DNA from: Bacillota bacterium
Lineage (GTDB): Bacteria; Bacillota; Clostridia; Oscillospirales; Butyricicoccaceae
Reading direction: 5' to 3'
Assembly (NCBI GenBank): GCA_030705725.1
Contig: JAUZPW010000008.1
Coordinates: 1-15,974 of the forward strand
DNA: 15,974 bases
In this document: positions 1 through 5,419 of the stretch, piece after piece
Numbering within the stretch: position 1 is the stretch's first letter
Layout: each line of letters starts with the position of its first letter
Made by a program: the position numbers and the translations under genes
Notes under the pieces: model-generated
The model's input: only the letters and a program-made list of their open reading frames with translations
What the model was told of the DNA's origin: nothing
Database searches by the model: none

Positions 1-930
1 GTTGCCGATGTTCCAGTAAATCTGCGGGGCTATATAGTCCACCCATTTTTCTTTTACCCATTTCCTTGAATCGGCGTAGCTGTCGAAATAACTTTGCCCG
101 CCGCTTGTATCGCTGCCGTCTTCAAGGCTTTTTTTATTTGCCCATATGCCGGACGGGCTGACGCCGAAGCTTACTTTGGAGTTCGCTTTTTTTATCGCCG
201 CGCCGAGGTTCTTAATTAAAAGATTTACGTTGTTGCGGCGAAACTCATCAAGATTTTTCGCGTGGGCGCCGTACTTTTTGAAAGCGTCGGCATCGTTAAA
301 GTTCTTTGACGGATAGAAATAATCGTCGAGATGTATTCCGTCGACTTTATAGCTTTTTATTATTTCCAAAACGCCGTTTACCACAAGCGCGCGCACTTCC
401 GGTATACCGGGATTGAGGTAAAGGTTCCCGTCGGCGCCCGTTACGACCCACGACGGGTTTTTGCGGGCGGGATTGCTTTTGGCAAGGCTCGAAAGCGTTT
501 CTTTTGACTTTGTCACGCGAAACGGGTTAATCCAGGCATGAAGCTGCAGCCCTCTTTTATGGGCTTCGGAAACATAAAATTCGAGGGGGTCGAAGCTGCC
601 GGGAGCTTTTCCCTGGTCCCCGGTCAGATATGAAGACCACGGAAAAATTGATGACTTATAAAAAGCGTCGCAGGCGGGACGCACCTGAAAAAACACCGCG
701 TTAAAACCGTTTTTCTGCGCGTAATCTAGCTCCTCCGTCGCTTCTTTCTTAAGCGCCGCGACATCCTCGGTCGGGGACGAGGGATAATCGAGGTTTAAGA
801 CGGTCGATATCCAGACGCCGCGGAGCTCGAGAGAGGGCGAGACCGATTCTGCGTTTACACGGGTTAAAAACGGCGCGGAAATAAGCGCCGCGAGCATAAA
901 TAAAGAGATGAATTTTTTTGCTTTTTTCAT
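1..930 (-). CDS. Secreted GHL10/DUF187-family glycoside hydrolase-like protein (partial, C-terminus outside window)
   Basis: The reading frame is open from the left edge to an ATG at 928-930, giving 310 residues with no stop, so the C-terminus is missing. A lipid-free signal peptide is visible at residues 1-27: lysine-rich start, hydrophobic stretch from about 8 to 22, and a likely cut after VNA. The domain begins with LRGVWIST (37-44), continues through FFQVRP (80-85), GLQLHAWINPFR (127-138), DGIHLDDYFYP (197-207) and FGVSPSGIW (255-263), and reaches APQIYWN (301-307). This series is characteristic of the GHL10 (formerly DUF187) TIM-barrel family, which includes B. subtilis YngK. The conserved DD pair (202-203) lies at a likely active-site strand. 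Family members are thought to act on glycans at or outside the cell surface, but the substrate is not deducible here. The start is supported by GGAGG at 936-940 (complement). The gene is divergent from the vitamin B6 kinase gene. Confidence 0.9.
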   Translation of the reverse strand, partial: MKKAKKFISLFMLAALISAPFLTRVNAESVSPSLELRGVWISTVLNLDYPSSPTEDVAALKKEATEELDYAQKNGFNAVFFQVRPACDAFYKSSIFPWSSYLTGDQGKAPGSFDPLEFYVSEAHKRGLQLHAWINPFRVTKSKETLSSLAKSNPARKNPSWVVTGADGNLYLNPGIPEVRALVVNGVLEIIKSYKVDGIHLDDYFYPSKNFNDADAFKKYGAHAKNLDEFRRNNVNLLIKNLGAAIKKANSKVSFGVSPSGIWANKKSLEDGSDTSGGQSYFDSYADSRKWVKEKWVDYIAPQIYWNIGN

Positions 931-1033
931 TATTTCCTCCGTATCCGGGCAGCAGAGTTTATTAAAAACCGCTTTCGGGAAATTGGAGCCTTTTCTTCGG
1001 GCAGGGTTTTTTCAGCCCTTTTAGGCCCAATTA

Positions 1034-1039
1034 ATTATA
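1034..1039 (-). promoter_or_regulatory. Probable -10 box for the GHL10-like gene, with a structured leader
   Basis: On the minus strand a perfect TATAAT lies at 1034-1039. I see no convincing -35 at 16-18 bases. It would give a leader of about 100 bases before the ATG. That leader contains nested inverted repeats: GGGC (999-1002) with GCCC (1015-1018), inside GCCT (988-991) with AGGC (1023-1026). No known riboswitch class is recognised. Confidence 0.4.
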
Positions 1040-1071
1040 TGATGTTTGTCCGAGCGGTTATTCTGTAATTC

Positions 1072-1100
1072 TTGACAAGCAGGATAATTGGCATTAACAT
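1072..1100 (+). promoter_or_regulatory. Sigma-A-type promoter of the vitamin B6 kinase gene
   Basis: A perfect TTGACA -35 box lies at 1072-1077. A 17-base spacer separates it from TAACAT (4 of 6 matches to TATAAT) at 1095-1100. Transcription would start near 1107, only about 18 bases before the ATG. That leaves just enough room for the ribosome binding site AAGGA at 1111-1115. Confidence 0.7.
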
Positions 1101-1124
1101 AAAATTCTGAAAGGAAGATACAAA

Positions 1125-1964
1125 ATGGACTTAAAAACGCGCCGCGTCGCGGCGATTCACGATATTTCCGGATTCGGGAGAAGCTCAATGACGACGGCGA
1201 TCGCCGTGCTCTCTTCCATGGGAATGCAGGTACTGCCTTTTCCGACCGCCGTGCTTTCCTCGCATACCGGGATAGAGGGCTATACGTTCAGGGATCTTAC
1301 GCCGGATTTTGACGCTTATATAAGGCACTGGAAATCGCTTAACATAAGGTTCGACGCGATTTATTCCGGATTTCTCGGCTCCTCCGAGCAGACCGCCTTC
1401 GTTTCACGGTTTATCGACGAGTTTAAGGACGAAAACACGGTCGTGCTTGTCGACCCGGTGATGGGCGACGGGGGAAAATGCTACAAAACATGCACTAAAG
1501 AGCTTTGCAGCGGCATGAGGAAGCTTGCTAAAAAGGCCGATATAATCACGCCTAATCTGACGGAAGCCGGAATACTCGTCGGAGGACATAATCCTTCTAA
1601 GCTTCCGGGATGCGAAAGCGACCTGAGCGGATGGCTTGACGAGCTCTCGGACCTGGGACCGGAAAAAATAGTGATTACGGGGATGGACTTCCTTTACGGA
1701 AAAATCGGCGTCGCCTGCCGCAACACGATTTCGGGAGTTACGGATATTTTCTACAACGACAGTGTCGACGGGTATTTTCCCGGAACCGGCGATCTGTTCG
1801 CCTCGGTTTTCCTGGGCTCGTACCTTGACGGGCTGGGAATGACCAAAAGCGCTGAAAAGGCGGCCGACTTCGTTAAAAAATCGGCTGCGCTGACGGTGAG
1901 ATCGGGTGAAAATCCTATCGAAGGGGTACAGTTTGAAAAACTCCTGTTCGAGCTTATCGGTTAA
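1125..1964 (+). CDS. Pyridoxamine/pyridoxal kinase (PdxK/PdxY type, ribokinase superfamily)
   Basis: This 279-residue cytoplasmic enzyme should phosphorylate pyridoxal, pyridoxamine or pyridoxine with ATP in the vitamin B6 salvage route to PLP. The N-terminus AAIHDISGFGRSS (9-21) and the stretch LPFPTAVLSSHTG (37-49) are typical of the Firmicutes B6 kinase branch. VDPVMGD (109-115) and TPN (142-144) follow. The PGTGD motif (219-223) carries the catalytic base Asp223 and the anion hole of ribokinase-fold kinases. Length is normal for the family (about 280). The ATG at 1125 has AAGGA 9 bases upstream and sits just after a good promoter, so it is probably a single-gene transcript ending at the terminator at 1966-2007. 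A hydroxymethylpyrimidine kinase is a less likely alternative, because the N-terminal block matches pyridoxal kinases better. Which B6 vitamer it prefers cannot be read from sequence, so I give no pdxK or pdxY symbol. Confidence 0.9.
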   Translation: MDLKTRRVAAIHDISGFGRSSMTTAIAVLSSMGMQVLPFPTAVLSSHTGIEGYTFRDLTPDFDAYIRHWKSLNIRFDAIYSGFLGSSEQTAFVSRFIDEFKDENTVVLVDPVMGDGGKCYKTCTKELCSGMRKLAKKADIITPNLTEAGILVGGHNPSKLPGCESDLSGWLDELSDLGPEKIVITGMDFLYGKIGVACRNTISGVTDIFYNDSVDGYFPGTGDLFASVFLGSYLDGLGMTKSAEKAADFVKKSAALTVRSGENPIEGVQFEKLLFELIG

Positions 1965-1965
1965 G

Positions 1966-2007
1966 AAAAAAAGGAGACGCGGCAAAGGTGCTGACGTCTC
2001 CTTTTTT
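1966..2007. terminator. Bidirectional rho-independent terminator between the B6 kinase gene and rarA
   Basis: A perfect 7-bp stem GGAGACG (1973-1979) / CGTCTCC (1995-2001) surrounds a 15-base loop. Seven A residues (1966-1972) flank it on the left and six T residues (2002-2007) on the right. It therefore provides a U-tract in both directions and can serve both convergent genes. The right arm abuts the rarA stop codon, whose TAA lies at 2006-2008 on the complement. Confidence 0.85.
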
Positions 2008-3274
2008 ATTTTGTTCCCTTGATTTTATCCCAATAAGCCTTGGCCTGTTCTTCGGCCTTGTTTTTGCCGCAGCGGTAATATACACGGTCTTTAAGGGGAT
2101 CGGGGAGGTACTGCTGCTTTACGTAGTTGTTTTCGTAATTGTGCGGGTATTTATAGGTAAGCCCGCGGCCGAGCTTCTTTGCGCCTTCATAGTGAGCGTC
2201 CTTAAGATGGTCGGGCACGTCGCAGGTTTTTCCGGAGCGCACGTCGGCTAAAGCCTCGTCGATTGCGACCACGACGGAGTTTGATTTAGGCGCCGTCGTC
2301 ACAAGTATCACGGCCTCGGCCAGCGGAAGACGGGCTTCGGGAAGCCCGAGCTGCAAGGCGGAATCCACGCAGGCTTTGACAATCGCCACTGCCTGGGGAT
2401 AAGCGAGGCCCACGTCCTCGGAGGTCGCGGCAAGAAGCCTGCGGCACGCCGACGGTAGATCCCCGGCCTCGAGAAGTCTGGCGAGGTAATGAAGCGCCGC
2501 GTCGGGATCCGAGCCCCTGAGGGACTTATGGTAAGCCGACATAATATCATAATGGGCGTCGCCGTCGCGGTCATAGCGGGACGAGGAGCGCTGAGATACG
2601 AGCTTCGCGTCGTCCAGGCTTAAGGAAAGCGCGCCGCCGTCATACGGCGCGGAGGTAAGCAGCAGCTCCGCCGCGTTTATCGCCTTACGGACGTCGCCCC
2701 CGCAGGCGGATGAAATATATTCCGGAACGCCGTCGGCGATTTCGAGAGACAGCGACCTGGCTTCCGCCCACAGCCTGAACGCGCGCTCGACGGCCTTAAG
2801 GATTTCCTCGGGCACAACGGGCTTAAACTCGAAAACGGTCGAACGGCTCAAAACAGCGTTATAAACATAGAAGTAAGGGTTTTCGGTTGTCGACGCTATC
2901 AGCGTTATCTTTCCGTTTTCGATAAACTCGAGGAGCGACTGCTGCTGCTTTTTATTGAAATACTGGATTTCATCAAGATATAAAAGCACGCCTTCGGGCG
3001 TCAGCAGCGTGTCAAGCTCGTCGATTATCGCTTTGATGTCGGAAATAGACGCCGTGGTCGCGTTTAAGCGGTAGAGTTTGCGGTTAGTCTGACTTGCGAT
3101 CACACGGGCCACCGTCGTTTTGCCGGTGCCCGAAGGGCCGTAAAAAACCATGTTTGGTATGTTTTTGCTCTCGATAATCCGGCGCAAAACGCCGTTTTCG
3201 CCCAGTATATGCTTTTGCCCGACGATATCGTCAAGGGTATCGGGGCGTATAAGGTCCGCAAGCGGCTTATACAA
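2006..3274 (-). CDS. rarA: Replication-associated recombination protein A (RarA/MgsA), AAA+ ATPase
   Basis: RarA is a clamp-loader-like AAA+ ATPase that acts at stalled replication forks. From the chosen start the protein has 422 residues, normal for the family. It opens with YKPLADLIRP, the conserved RarA N-terminus. It carries Walker A GPSGTGKT (46-53), Walker B LLYLDE (97-102), sensor-1 STTENP (128-133) and the SRS arginine-finger region near 144. The C-terminal part has the family's GGDVRKAINAAE helix and the region rich in LYKYPHN/QQYLP-type motifs. A longer frame begins at GTG 3284-3286, but that GTG lies inside the Shine-Dalgarno sequence AAGGTGG (3283-3289, complement). The SD sits 8 bases before TTG at 3272-3274, so TTG is the likely start. 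The 71-base gap to glyA upstream shows no terminator, so co-transcription with glyA is plausible. Confidence 0.93.
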   Translation of the reverse strand: MYKPLADLIRPDTLDDIVGQKHILGENGVLRRIIESKNIPNMVFYGPSGTGKTTVARVIASQTNRKLYRLNATTASISDIKAIIDELDTLLTPEGVLLYLDEIQYFNKKQQQSLLEFIENGKITLIASTTENPYFYVYNAVLSRSTVFEFKPVVPEEILKAVERAFRLWAEARSLSLEIADGVPEYISSACGGDVRKAINAAELLLTSAPYDGGALSLSLDDAKLVSQRSSSRYDRDGDAHYDIMSAYHKSLRGSDPDAALHYLARLLEAGDLPSACRRLLAATSEDVGLAYPQAVAIVKACVDSALQLGLPEARLPLAEAVILVTTAPKSNSVVVAIDEALADVRSGKTCDVPDHLKDAHYEGAKKLGRGLTYKYPHNYENNYVKQQYLPDPLKDRVYYRCGKNKAEEQAKAYWDKIKGTK

Positions 3275-3345
3275 ACATCTCACCACCTTGCCATATAAGC
3301 CCGGTTAAACTATCGGAGGGAGCTTGCTCAATACGGCAGGATTTT

Positions 3346-4587
3346 TCAGTACAGCGGATATTTTTCGCAGAGGGAGCCAACGCCTTCGCGGATATAATCC
3401 GCTTTGTTTTCGAAATCCGTTATCGTTAGGTGAATGAACTCGGCGATCTTTTTCATGTCTTCTTCCACAAAGCCTCTCGAGGTGACGGCGGGGGTTCCGA
3501 CACGGATGCCGCTTGTAACAAACGGGCTTTCCGGATCGTTCGGAACGGAGTTTTTATTGACCGTGATATAAACCTCGTCGAGCCTGTGCTGAAGAACGTT
3601 GCCCGTTATGCCGGTTCCGCGCAGGTCAAGAAGCATGAGATGGTTGTCGGTGCCGCCGGAGACAAGCTTTATTCCGCGGGCCATAAGCTCATCCGCCAGG
3701 GTCTTGGCATTTCTCACAATCTGCTTCTGATATTCCTTGAATTCAGGTTTGAGCGCCTCGCCGAAGCAAACGGCTTTTGCCGCGATGATATGCATCAAAG
3801 GCCCGCCCTGCATGCCCGGGAAGATCGCTTTGTCAATTTTCTTCGCGAGATCCTCTTTGCAGAGGATAAGTCCTCCGCGGGGGCCTCTGAGGGTTTTATG
3901 CGTCGTCGACGTTACGACGTCGGCATACGGTACGGGGCTCTGGTGCAGACCGGCCGCGACAAGACCCGCGATATGAGCCATGTCGACCATAAGGTAGGCG
4001 CCGACCTCTTTGGCTATTTCGGAGAAGATATCGAACCGGATTTCGCGCGGATAGGCGGACGCGCCGGCGATTATCATTTTCGGCTTATTCTTTACCGCAA
4101 GAGCGCGGAGACCGTCGTAATCGATTCTGTGCGTTATAGGATCGACGTCGTAGGGCACAATATTGTAATAGCTCCCGGAAATATTGACGGGGCTGCCGTG
4201 AGTCAGATGCCCGCCGTTGGCGAGGCTCATTCCCATGACCGTGTCGCCCGGCTTTACAAGCGCAAAGTAGACCGCGGCGTTCGCCTGAGCGCCCGAGTGG
4301 GGCTGAACGTTGGCATGGTCGGCGCCGAACAGCTTTTTGACGCGCTCAATCGCTATATTTTCGGCGACGTCAACGCAGTCGCAGCCTCCGTAATAACGTT
4401 TCCCTGGGTAGCCCTCGGCGTATTTATTCGTCAGCACCGTGCCCATCGCGGCCATTACGGCTTCGCTTACGAAGTTTTCGGAGGCTATAAGTTCGATGTT
4501 CCGGCGCTGTCTCTTAAACTCACTGTTAACGGCGGCTCCGACCTCGGGGTCGCTCTTTGCCACAAAGTCCATTATTTCCTTTATCAA
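3346..4587 (-). CDS. glyA: Serine hydroxymethyltransferase
   Basis: GlyA is a cytoplasmic PLP enzyme that interconverts serine + THF with glycine + 5,10-methylene-THF, the main entry of one-carbon units. The 413-residue protein has all the expected blocks: RNIELIASENF (29-39), TNKYAEGYPGKRYYGG (53-68), QPHSGAQAN (95-103), VDMAHIAGLVA (201-211) and STTHKTLRGPRGG (227-239). Lys231 is the PLP-binding lysine. Length is normal. The start is TTG (4585-4587), supported by GGGAGG at 4596-4601 (complement) with ideal 8-base spacing. The first in-frame ATG, five codons later, has only a weak and too-close purine stretch. It has its own promoter and is divergent from nth; rarA follows downstream. The product feeds MetF, encoded about 3.6 kb away in the window. 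Confidence 0.97.
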   Translation of the reverse strand: MIKEIMDFVAKSDPEVGAAVNSEFKRQRRNIELIASENFVSEAVMAAMGTVLTNKYAEGYPGKRYYGGCDCVDVAENIAIERVKKLFGADHANVQPHSGAQANAAVYFALVKPGDTVMGMSLANGGHLTHGSPVNISGSYYNIVPYDVDPITHRIDYDGLRALAVKNKPKMIIAGASAYPREIRFDIFSEIAKEVGAYLMVDMAHIAGLVAAGLHQSPVPYADVVTSTTHKTLRGPRGGLILCKEDLAKKIDKAIFPGMQGGPLMHIIAAKAVCFGEALKPEFKEYQKQIVRNAKTLADELMARGIKLVSGGTDNHLMLLDLRGTGITGNVLQHRLDEVYITVNKNSVPNDPESPFVTSGIRVGTPAVTSRGFVEEDMKKIAEFIHLTITDFENKADYIREGVGSLCEKYPLY

Positions 4588-4627
4588 TGAATTTTCCTCC
4601 CGCTAGATTACAAATATGATATGGGAA

Positions 4628-4656
4628 ATTATATCTTTTTATATCGAAAAAAGCAA
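4628..4656 (-). promoter_or_regulatory. Sigma-A-type promoter of glyA
   Basis: On the minus strand TTGCTT (-35, complement of 4651-4656) is followed by a 17-base spacer and a perfect TATAAT (-10, complement of 4628-4633). The predicted transcript start is near 4621, giving a leader of about 34 bases that contains the SD of the TTG start. The -35 box lies next to the -10 box of the divergent nth promoter. Confidence 0.75.
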
Positions 4657-4671
4657 CCTTTATGATATAAT
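4642..4671 (+). promoter_or_regulatory. Probable promoter of nth, overlapping the glyA promoter
   Basis: A perfect TATAAT lies at 4666-4671. The matching -35 position, at about 4642-4648, reads only weakly and falls within the glyA promoter spacer. The transcript would start near 4678, about 20 bases before the ATG. The GGAGG at 4686-4690 has 7-base spacing to that ATG. Confidence 0.5.
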
Positions 4672-4697
4672 TTATAGGGTTTACCGGAGGTTTAAGC

Positions 4698-5327
4698 ATG
4701 GAAAAAATCAAAAGAGCCAAAGAAATAACAAAGCGCCTCAAGACATATTATCCGGCCGCCTGTTCGCTGGACGCGGCGAAGGATTACGAGCTGCTTTTTG
4801 CCGCCCGGCTTTCGGCACAGTGCACCGACGCGCGTGTGAACAAGGTGACGCCGGTCCTTTTTTCGCGGTTTCCGACGCTTAAGGATATAGCCGAGGCCGA
4901 GCTTTCGGATATTGAGGATATTATCCGCACATGCGGGCTTTTTCATACAAAAGCGCGCGATATAAAGCTTTGCGCCGCCGCGCTTATAGAAAGATTCGGA
5001 GGAAGGGTGCCCGGAACGCTTTCGGAGCTTCTGATGCTTCCCGGCGTTGGAAGGAAAACGGCGAACCTTATTTTGGGCGACATATACAAAAAGCCCGCGA
5101 TAGTCGCGGACACGCACTGCATCAGGATTTCAAACAGGCTGGGTTTCTGCCGCACCGACGATCCGTACAAAGTGGAGCTTGAACTTAAGAAAATAATAGA
5201 GCCTTCGGAACAGTCGGATTTCTGCCACAGGCTTGTCGCTTTCGGCCGGGATATTTGCAAGGCGAGGAATCCGGAGTGCGCCCGGTGCCCGCTAAACGAT
5301 TTATGCCCTTACGCGACAGGAAAATAA
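4698..5327 (+). CDS. nth: Endonuclease III (DNA glycosylase/AP lyase with [4Fe-4S] cluster)
   Basis: This base-excision repair enzyme removes oxidised pyrimidines and cuts the abasic strand by beta-elimination. The 209-residue protein has the Nth fold signature. QCTDARVNKVTP (41-52) lies near the N-terminus. The helix-hairpin-helix LPGVGRKTAN (114-123) contains the catalytic Lys120. VADTHCIRISNRLG (136-149) carries the catalytic Asp138. The C-terminal iron-sulfur motif is intact as C-X6-C-X2-C-X5-C (Cys187, 194, 197, 203). Length matches the family (about 210). The ATG has a strong GGAGG 7 bases upstream. It is divergent from glyA. The SLH-protein gene follows after 92 bases with no visible terminator, so some read-through is possible, although that gap carries its own -10 box. 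Confidence 0.96.
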   Translation: MEKIKRAKEITKRLKTYYPAACSLDAAKDYELLFAARLSAQCTDARVNKVTPVLFSRFPTLKDIAEAELSDIEDIIRTCGLFHTKARDIKLCAAALIERFGGRVPGTLSELLMLPGVGRKTANLILGDIYKKPAIVADTHCIRISNRLGFCRTDDPYKVELELKKIIEPSEQSDFCHRLVAFGRDICKARNPECARCPLNDLCPYATGK

Positions 5328-5359
5328 TGAAGTATTCAGTCAAAAGAGCTTATTTTTAT

Positions 5360-5389
5360 TTGCTTTTTCGCGATATATAATAATAGGAT
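5360..5389 (+). promoter_or_regulatory. Possible promoter of the SLH-protein gene
   Basis: The AT-rich 92-base gap after nth holds a perfect TATAAT at 5376-5381, though no good -35 is visible at the right distance. An alternative pairing is TTGCTT (5360-5365) with TAGGAT (5384-5389) at an 18-base spacing. The ribosome site is a run GGGGG (5408-5412), 7 bases before the ATG, weaker than those of its neighbours. Confidence 0.45.
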
Positions 5390-5419
5390 ATATTCTATAT
5401 TGAAATTGGGGGCGTTGAT

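Noticed and set aside
3320..3329. GAGC/GCTC inverted repeat between glyA and rarA as a terminator
   Set aside because: The stem is only 4 bp with a 2-base loop and no U-tract in either direction.
3430..4590. Long open frame (386 codons) antisense to glyA
   Set aside because: It is an exact shadow of glyA, has no recognisable domain or ribosome site, and arises from the codon bias of the real gene.
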